Of a stretch of 64,000 nucleotides of DNA, positions 8,552-17,174 are shown piece after piece. This DNA comes from CAZDWZ01 sp964509425. Its GTDB lineage: Bacteria; Bdellovibrionota_C; UBA2361; SZUA-149; CAZDWZ01. The stretch is taken from NCBI GenBank assembly GCA_964509425.1, contig CAZDWZ010000004.1:384859-448858 (forward strand). Direction: 5' to 3'. Each line of letters starts with the position of its first letter. Position 1 is the stretch's first letter. A program made the position numbers and the translations under genes. Below the pieces are notes generated by a model that saw nothing but the letters and a program-made list of their open reading frames with translations, was not told the origin of the DNA and did no database searches.

Positions 8552-8637
8552 GCGAAGCGGAACAAACCACTCGCACCGCGACCATCCAAGCCAGCCTCCC
8601 TAATCGTGACAACATCGCTTCGGAGCCTGATACTGCC

Positions 8638-8958
8638 TCACCCTCCGCTCATTCCTCGGCCAACGCACACATCCATAAATCCCATCTGAAACCTTTCATA
8701 CGCGGCATGCAGATTATGCGCCGCACAAAGTGTTCTCAGATTCGCCAGATTTGTCGCACCACCGACCGCAAAGGGAACGCGATGATCCATCTCCAGATTC
8801 CGCCGGCTCTCACACTTCACCCCTTCGGCACTGACAAAGGTACAGCAAAACCCATCACGCACGAGGACCGCATCGCGCATCGCCGCAGGAATATAGCGGC
8901 TGCGAGTTTCCGTCGCCGGAGTTTCCAAAGAAAACCCTCCCGTCCGCGCCGAAAGCAA
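8638..8958 (-). pseudogene. HNH endonuclease domain, probably N-terminally truncated
   Basis: About 106 residues from a TTG; no ATG or ribosome site is found and the frame closes at a TAA 13 codons upstream. The C-terminal two-thirds is a recognisable HNH domain: 'YIPAAMRDAVLVRDGFCCTF', then 'NLEMDHRVPFAVGG' with the catalytic D-H pair, then 'NLANLRTLCAAHN'. In the proteins I recall, this domain follows a helical N-terminal domain of more than 100 residues, so this looks like a remnant. It is the only nuclease-type mobile signature in this part of the window. Confidence 0.6.
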
Positions 8959-9020
8959 GAGCCATCTTGAAAGCGTTCTTGATAGAACGGGGGCTTATCT
9001 TTTATGATTCGGGATTGAGC

Positions 9021-9932
9021 TCAATCCATCGGCTCGGACGTGAAATGAGTCTCGGACTCGCTCTCCGTCGCAAATTTATCGAAAAATGCACTCACGCGTT
9101 CTTCGTATTCCTTCCCCGCGAAGCGGTGAAGATCGACATGTGCGGCGCCTTGAACCAACCAAAGCTCTCTTGGAGAAGCTGCTTTCTGATACAACTCTCG
9201 AGTTTCGGGGACGGTGGTGTGTTTGTCTTCATCGCCTGAAATGACAAACACCGGACAACCGATCTTCGCAATTCGATCGATGGGCCGGAGGGTTTGCGGA
9301 TCAATTCCGAGAATCCATTGGAGCTCTAAGAGGAGTAGCTTCGATACGAGCGGCGCGAAAAACCCAATCCGCATCCACAGGCGATTTGTTACCGCCCGAT
9401 CGAGGTCTGGAAACACTGCCTCGACAACCAGCGCACGAACCGGGATTGGCTGCGCGGAGAGGAGGAGCGCCGCCCCGCCCAGTGACTGCCCGATAGCAAA
9501 AAGCTTGGTCGATTCGATTCGCCGGGAAAGATATTCCAATGCCGCTTCAGCGTCTCGGGATTCTTCACGCCCGAGAGTGATGGCATATCCCTCACTCTCT
9601 CCGTGCGCTTGAAGATCGATGAGGAGCACCGCATAACCCAGACGGTTGAGAAAGCGGGCTCGACCCAACATTCCTAAGCGATCTGAGCGAATGCCGTGAA
9701 GGAGCAGTACCCCGCCCCTCCCGGGGACTCCCTTGGCAAACCATCCCCGAAGTGAACTTCCAGTTTTTGATTTAAGCTCGATATTCTCGGCAGGAAAATC
9801 GGTCGGCGGATTCCCGATATCCTTATATGTGCGAGCCACCAACGAGTAGCCCAGTCCAAGAAAAACAAGAACGCTCACGAAGAACAGCGAAAGAAGGAGA
9901 AAAAATAGTCTCGTTTTTTTCGCTAGGATCAG
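9021..9932 (-). CDS. Membrane-anchored alpha/beta hydrolase
   Basis: A serine hydrolase of the alpha/beta fold: 'GVLLLHGIRSDR' oxyanion region, nucleophile in 'IGQSLGGAA', acid in 'VISGDEDKHT' and histidine in 'GAAHVDLH'. A GTG at 9878 would cut a hydrophobic N-terminus in half; reading back in frame gives 'LILAKKTRLFFLLLSLFF' from a CTG at 9932, preceded at six bases by AGAGGTG. I therefore take CTG 9932 as the start (303 residues), giving a complete signal anchor. The substrate is unknown. The small gene upstream ends in the same frame, 18 bases before this start. Confidence 0.75.
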   Translation of the reverse strand: MILAKKTRLFFLLLSLFFVSVLVFLGLGYSLVARTYKDIGNPPTDFPAENIELKSKTGSSLRGWFAKGVPGRGGVLLLHGIRSDRLGMLGRARFLNRLGYAVLLIDLQAHGESEGYAITLGREESRDAEAALEYLSRRIESTKLFAIGQSLGGAALLLSAQPIPVRALVVEAVFPDLDRAVTNRLWMRIGFFAPLVSKLLLLELQWILGIDPQTLRPIDRIAKIGCPVFVISGDEDKHTTVPETRELYQKAASPRELWLVQGAAHVDLHRFAGKEYEERVSAFFDKFATESESETHFTSEPMD

Positions 9933-9950
9933 TGGTTCACCTCTGCGGAT

Positions 9951-10127
9951 TTACGGACGGTACTCTGGTGCCGGAACGCTTTCCCCCTGCAGTTGGCCTT
10001 CACCATGAAGCTGGCTATCACCATGCATCTGTGGAGCAAATTTAAAATTCATTTCCTCGTCCGTGGCCCACGCGTAATGGAACGCGATGATGCTCAGAAT
10101 GATTGCCGCTATGATCCTACGTGTCAT
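9951..10127 (-). CDS. Small secreted or membrane protein
   Basis: 58 residues from an ATG with a strong GAGAGGAG site. 'MTRRIIAAIILSIIAFHYAW' then ATDEEMN gives a signal peptide or anchor; the rest is short, with a His/Gln/Gly-rich repeat pattern (MHGDSQLHGEGQLQGE). No family is recognised. It lies immediately upstream of the hydrolase in the same reading frame, separated by a TAA, so coupling is likely. Confidence 0.65.
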   Translation of the reverse strand: MTRRIIAAIILSIIAFHYAWATDEEMNFKFAPQMHGDSQLHGEGQLQGESVPAPEYRP

Positions 10128-10243
10128 GACTCCTCTCGACTCGGCTGGCGTCTCCACGCCAAGTTCAAGCACGTAGACGGAGAGTGGTTGAGTTTATTTC
10201 ACGTCAAAGGAAAATTTGGCGGCGTTCGTGTTCGAAGGTACAG

Positions 10244-10276
10244 AAAAAAGCGTTCGAGGAAATTATCCCCGAACGC
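10244..10276 (-). terminator. Intrinsic terminator after the YHS-like gene
   Basis: On the minus strand, GCGTTCG and CGAACGC (plus-strand 10270-10276 and 10250-10256) form a perfect 7-bp stem with a 13-base loop, followed by TTTTTT (10244-10249). Confidence 0.85.
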
Positions 10277-10290
10277 AAGCAAGAGATTCT

Positions 10291-10740
10291 TTACTGACCA
10301 ACTGGTGGATATTGATTCGGCTGTGGCATGACTTGCCCACCGACGCCGGGTTTCTGCATTCCAGCCATCGCCTTATTCATTTCGGCTTGCGCATCTTTCA
10401 TCTGCTTCTGCGCCGCGTCCATTTGCTGGCCAGCTTGCTTCATCGCCTCTGCAGTCTGGGTCGCCGCCATAGCCTTTGCCTGAGCCGCCTGGAATCCGGC
10501 GTCCGCCCGAACCATGTTGTTCTTTATGTCAGCAGCCCAAGAGGTTTTCGCCTGCTCGGAAGAGAAACAATACATCTTCTTCGTGGCCGGATCAGTCCAA
10601 TTGATCTTGCAGTCGGTCTTCACCTCTTGTCCGGTGGTCAACCCGTACGCACAATGCCCTCCGTACTCTCCCGTCGCAGCGGCGGCAGTTCCTGCAGAGA
10701 GACAGCTCATCAACATCGCGGCTAGCAAAGCTCGTTTCAT
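10291..10740 (-). CDS. Periplasmic YHS-like protein with a helical tail
   Basis: 149 residues from the ATG at 10740, which has an AAAGGAGA site; longer readings lack one. Residues 1-22 form a signal peptide ending in 'TAAAATG'. Residues 27-75 resemble the YHS domain, with C30, C44 and C58 and the phrase 'KMYCFSSEQAKTSW'. Residues 80-130 are Ala/Gln/Met-rich and probably coiled coil; the tail is Pro/Gln-rich. YHS domains often accompany metal handling, so metal binding in the periplasm is a guess. Single-gene unit with its own terminator. Confidence 0.7.
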   Translation of the reverse strand: MKRALLAAMLMSCLSAGTAAAATGEYGGHCAYGLTTGQEVKTDCKINWTDPATKKMYCFSSEQAKTSWAADIKNNMVRADAGFQAAQAKAMAATQTAEAMKQAGQQMDAAQKQMKDAQAEMNKAMAGMQKPGVGGQVMPQPNQYPPVGQ

Positions 10741-10989
10741 ATTCTTTCTCCTTTCAGGGGGATTTTTTGCATCCCGTTGACCGCTCGCTTCTAGCATCAC
10801 TTCGACTGCCGAGCCTACGGAAGAATTCGTGCTGAGAGAGCTCATCCGTTCGGAGTCGCAAACCTTTTTGAGAATGGAAGAGCGAGCTTGAGCGATTTGC
10901 TGGAAGATTAGAGAAGTTCCAAGTCAGTCTGATTTTTGATGAGAGACGAAGAGCGGGATTTTGAGAACGCGGACCTAATCCAAGCTTCT

Positions 10990-12393
10990 TCAGGAATCGG
11001 AATGACGCACATAGGTCAGGACGGGAATCGAGGTCAGCGCCGGGCGAAGTCGACCGACCAAAAACAGCGAGCCCGTAATGACGATGAGCGAGCTCGGCCC
11101 CGCTAATCGCTTCGCTGAATCGAGCGCTTTGTCCGGCGAGCGCTCGACGCTCACATTTTCCATTCCGGTTTCACGGAGATACGCCGCAAGCTCCTCGGGG
11201 GGTCTCACATGCGGATGCTCTGACGATGTACAGATCCAATAATCGGTGAAACCGCTTGCCGCTCGCTTGTTTCCCAAAACAACGAGCTCGCCAAGCAGCG
11301 AACGATAATCTTTTCGATCAAGTGTCGAAACGACAAACGTCAACGAATCGGGTTCAGGAGTTCGTTCGGCAAGCTCGTCCGCTATCGAGCGAGCACCCTC
11401 GGGGTTGTGAGCCACGTCGAGCAGAACCTTCTTCGTGTCGGTCTGCAATCCGATTTCGATTTCCTCGCATCGCCCCGGCCAGCGAACCGACGCCAAACCT
11501 CGATGAACCGATTCGGCATCGCAACCCAATGCATACGCGGTTCGCGCAGCGAGGACTGCGTTTCGTCGTTGGAATCCGCCGGAGAGCGCCAGCACGCCGA
11601 GATTGAGCGGATATTCATAACCGTTTGTGATGAGCACCCCTCGGTCTGCATTCAAATGAAAGTCACGCCCAGAGATCTCTATTGAGCTTCCGGCTCGGGT
11701 GCAGCAGTCACGAATGCTTTCCGCAGCCTCATCGCTTACCTCTCCGGCAAACATAGGAACTCCGGCCTTCGCGATTCCGGCTTTTCGCTGAGCGATTTCT
11801 CTCAGTGTGCCGCCCAGGATCTCCACATGGTCGAACCCGATACTCGTCACCACATTCGCTGAAGGATGGAGAAGACAGTTAGTCGCATCATCATCTCCCC
11901 CAAGACCCGCCTCAATCACGCTCCAATCAAGCTGCAATCTCGCAAATTCCAGAAAGCTCGCGACGAGGCTGAGGACGAAATACGTAGGCTCGCCCGCGAG
12001 ACGCCTAGACATTGAATATGCACGTTCTACCGCCGCATAATAATCGCGGGCGAATTGAGGTCGGCCGTTGATGAAGCAACGTTCCGTCACACTGTAGAGA
12101 TGCGGAGAACAGGTTTGGCCGGTCGTTTTTCCACCAGCGGCAAGAATCGATGCGAGCATTGCCCCGACGCTCCCCTTCCCGTTCGTTCCAACGATATGGA
12201 TGGACCGTGTTTTGTCCTGAGGATTTCCGAGTGCAGCGAGGAGTTCTTTCGTTTGGCTGAGAGAATAAAACTTCCTCCCTTCAAACGCTTCGAGATCGTC
12301 GAGCAAGCGTTTTCCCAGTCGCGGAGTCTCACCCAGCGGCGATTCGCCGAAGGGTGAGCGCCGAAACGACACAGGAGAAGTCTTACTTTCCAT
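10990..12393 (-). CDS. folC: Folylpolyglutamate synthase / dihydrofolate synthase
   Basis: 467 residues from the ATG at 12393 (a TTG at 12408 is also possible). FolC adds glutamate to dihydropteroate and extends folate polyglutamate tails in the cytoplasm. The ATP-binding 'IHIVGTNGKGSVGAMLASIL' is diagnostic, with 'TGQTCSPHLYSVTERCFING' and 'EAGLGGDDDATN' following as in the Mur-ligase-like family, and 'LLDVAHNPEGA' in the C-terminal part. It starts 20 bp after the serine hydrolase gene, so the run from 14629 down to 10990 may be one unit. Confidence 0.93.
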   Translation of the reverse strand: MESKTSPVSFRRSPFGESPLGETPRLGKRLLDDLEAFEGRKFYSLSQTKELLAALGNPQDKTRSIHIVGTNGKGSVGAMLASILAAGGKTTGQTCSPHLYSVTERCFINGRPQFARDYYAAVERAYSMSRRLAGEPTYFVLSLVASFLEFARLQLDWSVIEAGLGGDDDATNCLLHPSANVVTSIGFDHVEILGGTLREIAQRKAGIAKAGVPMFAGEVSDEAAESIRDCCTRAGSSIEISGRDFHLNADRGVLITNGYEYPLNLGVLALSGGFQRRNAVLAARTAYALGCDAESVHRGLASVRWPGRCEEIEIGLQTDTKKVLLDVAHNPEGARSIADELAERTPEPDSLTFVVSTLDRKDYRSLLGELVVLGNKRAASGFTDYWICTSSEHPHVRPPEELAAYLRETGMENVSVERSPDKALDSAKRLAGPSSLIVITGSLFLVGRLRPALTSIPVLTYVRHSDS

Positions 12394-12413
12394 CGCCTGG
12401 AATGCCAATTCTA

Positions 12414-13628
12414 TTAGGGAGGGCCGCCGGAGTCCGAGAATCCCAGAGCTTCCATCACCAGATCATGAATAAGGGGTCGGAAATCACGTATGCTCACGTT
12501 TTCCGGCGTCGGATGAATTCGGTTACTGAGAAGCACAACATCGAGCTCTCGCTCCGGATCGATCCAGAGCGAACACCCAGAAAACGCGAGATGTCCCACC
12601 GAAGATTTCGAGAAGAACTTCCCAGCGCTGCTCCCCGAGTCGCTCGGTGTATCCCATCCGAGTGCCCAGCTACTGGAGGGTTCGAGACCTGCCTTGGTCC
12701 AGAATTTCCGAATGGTGGATTGTTTGATGAGACCATCCTCACCCTTCCAGCAGCGGATCATCTCGTTCGCAAATTTGTGCACATCATCAGCGGTGCTGAA
12801 TACGCCGGCGTGCGGCGCAATGCCGCCCATAGCCCAAGCGTTGTCATCATGCACTTCGCCGAGAAGAATTCGCCCTCTCCAAGGACAGCGCGCGGTGGGA
12901 ACAATCTTGTCGAGGTCCGGCTCAATTCCTTTCCGCTTCAGGAGAGGCAAATCGATAAATCCCGAGCTCTTCATGTCCAACGGACCGAACACGACTCGAT
13001 TCGCAAGACGCTCGAGGGTCGAACCTGAGAGATGCTCGATCGCATGCCCGAGCAGAATGAATCCGATATCGCTGTATTTCGTTACGCGGCCCGGTAGATT
13101 GTCGAGCTTTGCTCGAAAGATCTCGTTGTGAATAATTTCCACCGCACCCCGACTGGTCATCACACCGGTGCGCGCATTGCTGTCTGCTTTGGCGATTACC
13201 TTATAGAACGGTGCCGTCGCCGGATAACCAGACATATGACAAAGCAGATGGCGGACGGTCATCTGCTCCTTGCCATGAGTCGCGAAGGTTTGAAAGATGC
13301 GCGAGATTCGCCAATCCAAATCCAACTGGTCCTCTTCAACCATCATCATGGCGAGCGTGGTGGTCACGATGACCTTCGTCAACGACGCGACGTCGAAGAC
13401 CATGTCCTCATGAAGCGCCGTCACCTGCGGAAGAAGAGATCGACTGCCGAACGCCTTCTTGTAAACTACTTCTCCGCCGATACCTACCAACAACACCGCG
13501 CCCGGAAAGGCAGGCTTGTTCTTCGCAAAAAGCGAATCGGAAATATGTGATTGCCCGACAGGAACGCAGGCACTCGCCATCGCTGAGTCAACCTTCGTCC
13601 AATCGATGAGTGAGGGAAACAAGGCCAT
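12414..13628 (-). CDS. Class C beta-lactamase-family serine hydrolase
   Basis: About 404 residues from the ATG at 13628; a TTG at 13652 adds eight. The S-x-x-K motif is in 'DVASLTKVIVT', and 'TKYSDIGFILLG' supplies the Y-x-D/N motif, as in penicillin-binding and esterase members of this family. No clear signal peptide is seen, so it may be cytoplasmic or anchored. Such proteins often act on peptidoglycan peptides or esters; the LD-carboxypeptidase next door supports a wall-recycling role, as inference. Confidence 0.85.
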   Translation of the reverse strand: MALFPSLIDWTKVDSAMASACVPVGQSHISDSLFAKNKPAFPGAVLLVGIGGEVVYKKAFGSRSLLPQVTALHEDMVFDVASLTKVIVTTTLAMMMVEEDQLDLDWRISRIFQTFATHGKEQMTVRHLLCHMSGYPATAPFYKVIAKADSNARTGVMTSRGAVEIIHNEIFRAKLDNLPGRVTKYSDIGFILLGHAIEHLSGSTLERLANRVVFGPLDMKSSGFIDLPLLKRKGIEPDLDKIVPTARCPWRGRILLGEVHDDNAWAMGGIAPHAGVFSTADDVHKFANEMIRCWKGEDGLIKQSTIRKFWTKAGLEPSSSWALGWDTPSDSGSSAGKFFSKSSVGHLAFSGCSLWIDPERELDVVLLSNRIHPTPENVSIRDFRPLIHDLVMEALGFSDSGGPP

Positions 13629-13669
13629 TCCTTTTAATTTTCCGCTAAACAATTCTGTTCGTTTGCTTT

Positions 13670-14629
13670 TTACACTGCCCGGAGAGGGGACTCAAGGACA
13701 CTGAGTGTACTGTCCGCTATTTCGGCGAGACAGCCAAGCGGCAGTGGAAGATTTTTTCCCCAATGTCCCATTTCTAAACCACTGAGCACGGGGTAACCAG
13801 TGTTCGCCAAAAGATCTTTCAATACGAGCTGAATCACATCTTCGACGGTCGGGCCGTGAGGAGATGCACATTTTGAGAAGCGGCCGAAAACAAGTCCGGA
13901 AAGCTGATCGAGCTTGCCCGCCAGCTTAAGCTGCGTGAAGGCCCGGTGAATACGGTACGGGGGCTCTCCCACTTCCTCAAGGACCAGGATTTTCCCCGAA
14001 TAATCTACATCCCAGGGGGTACCGAGCAGACAAAGGAGCATCGTCAAATTCGCCGCGAGAATTTTTCCTCTCCCCTTTCCGCTCCGAAGCACCGTGAGTT
14101 CTGAGAACTGGGGCCTGAAATCAGGATCCTGTAACAGCCGGAAAAGCATATCCACGCTTTCCATGGCACCACTGTCGGACTGCGCGTCAGCAAATGCGCT
14201 CGCGAGGCTCGGCCCATGCATCGCCGGAACTCTGGCCTTATCCACGAAATTCACGAGCAGCGCAGAGATGTCAGAAAGCGCAACGAGCGTTTTCCCTGCC
14301 TTTGCGATTTCATCGAACGCAAGCCGGGGCAGTATGTCCATCGAGCCGTACGCGCCTCGAACACTGAGGAGCATCTTCACTTCCGGGTCCCGGACGAGCT
14401 GCATAAACGAATCGGTTCGGGCTGAAATACTTCCACTTCCAAAGCCGTGGTCATATTTACCGTAGAATGTCGTCGGATCGAGCGGACATCGATATTGGAA
14501 CCCGCGCCGCTCCAGCTCCTTAAGCCCGAGATCAAACCGGTCTTTGCTCGACGGTCCCCCAGGGGAAACAATCCCGATCATTGCTCCTGGTTCGAGCGGT
14601 AGTAACTTGCTAATCTTTTCCTGGGTCAT
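13670..14629 (-). CDS. S66 LD-carboxypeptidase
   Basis: 319 residues from the ATG at 14629. Family S66 (LdcA) removes the terminal D-Ala from murein tetrapeptides during wall recycling. Seen are 'IGIVSPGGPSS' at the start, 'LLSVRGAYGSMDILPRL', the nucleophile-type serine in 'LVALSDISALL', the Glu in 'VLEEVGEPPYRIHR', and the His in 'EMGHWGKNLPLPLG'. No signal peptide, consistent with a cytoplasmic recycling enzyme. Clustered with the serine hydrolase and folC on the same strand. Confidence 0.88.
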   Translation of the reverse strand: MTQEKISKLLPLEPGAMIGIVSPGGPSSKDRFDLGLKELERRGFQYRCPLDPTTFYGKYDHGFGSGSISARTDSFMQLVRDPEVKMLLSVRGAYGSMDILPRLAFDEIAKAGKTLVALSDISALLVNFVDKARVPAMHGPSLASAFADAQSDSGAMESVDMLFRLLQDPDFRPQFSELTVLRSGKGRGKILAANLTMLLCLLGTPWDVDYSGKILVLEEVGEPPYRIHRAFTQLKLAGKLDQLSGLVFGRFSKCASPHGPTVEDVIQLVLKDLLANTGYPVLSGLEMGHWGKNLPLPLGCLAEIADSTLSVLESPLRAV

Positions 14630-14708
14630 AATGAAACGAGCGAACAACAGGCCAGCCAAACTCCGATGAGTGGAGAGGCTACATCAGTAAAGAGGCCCTG
14701 AAAAGCAA

Positions 14709-15125
14709 ATGAATTCCTGGGAATTCGACCATGTCGGCCATGTTGTGAGTGACCTCGCCGCCGCCGAACGATTCTACTGCGAGACGATGGGATTTAAAGT
14801 TGTAGAGCGTGAGATCGTGCCGACACAAAAGGTCTCGGTCGTGTTCCTGGAGGGAAGCAGCGGGCTGCTTGAACTGATCGCACCGCTTCCGGGGAATACC
14901 AATCTCGAAAAGTTTCTTAAAACTCGCGGCCAAGGACTTCATCATATTGCGTTTAGAGTGCCATCCGTCGGAGTCGAGCTCGAGCGGCTGAGAAAAACCG
15001 GCGCGAAGCTCATCGACGAGTCTCCGCGCCCAGGCTCACGAGGGATGGAGATTGCCTTTTTGCACCCGGCAACGAGCTTTGGTGTTTTGGTGGAGCTCTG
15101 CGGCGTTCCCGCGGCCCTAAACTAA
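14709..15125 (+). CDS. mce: Methylmalonyl-CoA epimerase
   Basis: 138 residues, normal for this VOC-fold enzyme, which interconverts the two methylmalonyl-CoA epimers in propionyl-CoA metabolism. Metal ligands are recognisable in 'DHVGHVVSDLAAAERFYC', 'LLELIAPLPGNTNLEKFL', 'QGLHHIAFRVP' and 'GVLVELCG'. It is divergent from the LD-carboxypeptidase gene and precedes ffh. Propionate or odd-chain/branched amino-acid breakdown is implied; methylmalonyl-CoA mutase is not in the window. Confidence 0.9.
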   Translation: MNSWEFDHVGHVVSDLAAAERFYCETMGFKVVEREIVPTQKVSVVFLEGSSGLLELIAPLPGNTNLEKFLKTRGQGLHHIAFRVPSVGVELERLRKTGAKLIDESPRPGSRGMEIAFLHPATSFGVLVELCGVPAALN

Positions 15126-15241
15126 GACCGTCATAATGCCCGAGCAGGCTCTTTGCCGACGCCCAAGCCGCAATAAAAATGCGGTGCGCCAATACGCTTC
15201 TGTTGCCACCCCCTTCCGACTTGGCTAATCTCCGCCACCTT

Positions 15242-16618
15242 ATGTTTGACTCATTGACCACAAAACTCGAAGGAACTTTCCGGCGGCTTCGCAGCCGTGG
15301 AAAGCTCACTGAAGCCGATATCGACGAAGCGCTGAAAGAGATTCGGAACGCCCTTCTCGAAGCCGACGTGAACATCAAGGTGGCCAAGGCCTTCTGTGAG
15401 AACGTTCGGGCAAAGGCAGCCGGAATGACGGTTCTGAAGAGCCTAAGCCCCGGCCAAATGGTCATTAAGTTCGTCCACGAAGAGCTGATTTCAACTCTCG
15501 GCGAGCATTCACCGCTCAATATTCGGAATGCTCCTCCGGTCATCATCCTCCTGGCAGGTCTTCAAGGGTCTGGAAAAACCACTACCTGCGGTAAGCTCGC
15601 GAAATATCTGCGCGACGACCTGTCACGGACACCACTTCTCGTATCCGTTGACGTCTATCGCCCTGCGGCGATTGAGCAGCTAAAATCCGTCGGAAAGACC
15701 CTTGGAATTGAGGTGTTCGACTCGAAGGCGACTGAAAAGCCGCTCGCGATCGCGAAAGCAGCGCTTGAGCAGGCGAAAGTCGCTGCGTTTGACACTCTCA
15801 TCATCGACACGGCTGGCCGACTCCAGATTGATGAACAATTGATGGACGAGCTCGCCGACATCGTTGAGGCAGTCGAGCCCCATGAAATTCTCCTGGTCGT
15901 CGATGCCATGACGGGTCAAGAGGCCGTAAACGTCGCGAAGGGCTTCGATGAACGCCTTGAAATCGACGGTGTGGTGCTAACCAAGCTGGACGGAGATGCG
16001 AGAGGCGGAGCCGCGCTCTCGGTAAAGTCGGTGACCGGAAAGCCGATTAAATTCATAGGTGTCGGGGAGAAATCGGATGCTCTCGAAGTCTTCCATCCCG
16101 ACCGGATGGCCTCCCGGATATTGGGAATGGGAGACGTGCTGAGCCTCATCGAGAAGGCCAGCAAAGAAGTTTCCGAGGAAGACGCTAAGAAATTACATAA
16201 GAAGCTCAAAAAGAACGAATTTACTCTGGAAGACTTCCATTCTCAGCTCCAAAGCATTAAAAGGATGGGCTCCATCGGCTCCCTGATGAAAATGATGCCG
16301 GGCATGGGCCAGCTCGCTAAGCAGGTCGATGAGGACAAAGCCGACCGCGAAATGAAGCGCGTCGAAGCCATCATCCTCTCGATGACCGTCGAAGAGCGTC
16401 ATGATCACGAGCTCATCAACGGAAGCCGAAGGAAGAGAATCGCACGCGGAAGCGGTACATCGGTCGAAGACGTGAACCGTCTTCTCGAACAATTCACCAC
16501 GATGCGAAAGATGATGAAGAAGCTTACGAACATCACCCCAAATATGTTGCGGGGTATGGGCGGACTAAGCGGAATGATGGGCGGCGGCAACCCCGGTGGG
16601 GGCGGACGTCCGAAATAG
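15242..16618 (+). CDS. ffh: Signal recognition particle protein Ffh
   Basis: 458 residues from the ATG at 15242 (the frame upstream is non-coding-like). The N domain is followed by the GTPase: P-loop 'GLQGSGKTTT' at 106-115, 'DTAGRLQIDEQLMDEL', 'TKLDGDARGGAALS'. The M domain carries 'SIGSLMKMMPGM' and the methionine/glycine-rich C-terminus that binds signal sequences and 4.5S RNA. Ffh targets nascent membrane and secreted proteins to the inner membrane. It is followed by rpsP, the standard bacterial neighbour. Confidence 0.97.
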   Translation: MFDSLTTKLEGTFRRLRSRGKLTEADIDEALKEIRNALLEADVNIKVAKAFCENVRAKAAGMTVLKSLSPGQMVIKFVHEELISTLGEHSPLNIRNAPPVIILLAGLQGSGKTTTCGKLAKYLRDDLSRTPLLVSVDVYRPAAIEQLKSVGKTLGIEVFDSKATEKPLAIAKAALEQAKVAAFDTLIIDTAGRLQIDEQLMDELADIVEAVEPHEILLVVDAMTGQEAVNVAKGFDERLEIDGVVLTKLDGDARGGAALSVKSVTGKPIKFIGVGEKSDALEVFHPDRMASRILGMGDVLSLIEKASKEVSEEDAKKLHKKLKKNEFTLEDFHSQLQSIKRMGSIGSLMKMMPGMGQLAKQVDEDKADREMKRVEAIILSMTVEERHDHELINGSRRKRIARGSGTSVEDVNRLLEQFTTMRKMMKKLTNITPNMLRGMGGLSGMMGGGNPGGGGRPK

Positions 16619-16718
16619 ATTTTAATTTTTCTCCGGGCCTTTGATTTTTTGTGTTCACTTCAGAAGTGAAACACGGAGACTTAGAGAACCGGGGCTGATG
16701 ATGATTGGAGAGATAAAA

Positions 16719-17081
16719 GTGAGCGTTACGATTCGACTTTCGAGACACGGCAGAAAAGGAATTCCGTTCTATCGTGTGGTTGCAGCAGATAAAGCCAGAG
16801 CACGCGACGGGCGTTATCTCGAGCTGCTCGGCACCATCAATCCTTTGACCGAGCCGGCGACTGTTTCGCTCAAGGAAGACCGTATCAAGTATTGGATTGG
16901 CGTCGGGGCACAAACATCCGACACCGTTTCGCAGGTGATCGAGAGCAGAATGCCAGGATACCTAAGCGGAATAGAGACGTCGCGAGTCGAGAAAGTTCGA
17001 TCGCAGCGCGCGAAGCGAAAGGCAAGAGCGGGGAAAGTCGCGAAGCCTTCGAAAGCGGCGAAGCCTGCCAAAAAGTCGTAA
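16719..17081 (+). CDS. rpsP: 30S ribosomal protein S16
   Basis: 120 residues from the GTG at 16719, chosen because GGAG lies eight bases upstream and the product then begins 'MSVTIRLSRHGRKGIPFYR', as S16 does; ATGs at 16698 and 16701 give an atypical N-terminus. 'VAADKARARDGRYLELLGTI' is the family signature. A Lys/Ala-rich tail (residues about 91-120, with PSKAAKPAKKS) extends beyond the usual 80-90 residues. It follows ffh and ends at an intrinsic terminator. Confidence 0.95.
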   Translation: MSVTIRLSRHGRKGIPFYRVVAADKARARDGRYLELLGTINPLTEPATVSLKEDRIKYWIGVGAQTSDTVSQVIESRMPGYLSGIETSRVEKVRSQRAKRKARAGKVAKPSKAAKPAKKS

Positions 17082-17108
17082 CTGACTTTTTCGCTGCAGC
17101 ACACGGAA

Positions 17109-17141
17109 AAGCCGTGCTTCTTTGAAGCGCGGCTTTTTTAT
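17109..17141 (+). terminator. Intrinsic terminator of ffh-rpsP
   Basis: AAGCCGTGCTTC pairs with GAAGCGCGGCTT across a TTT loop (17109-17135), one mismatch, followed by TTTTTT and more T/A-rich sequence. Confidence 0.88.
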
Positions 17142-17174
17142 TTTGGCGTTCGTATTAATTCATTTTAATTCATT

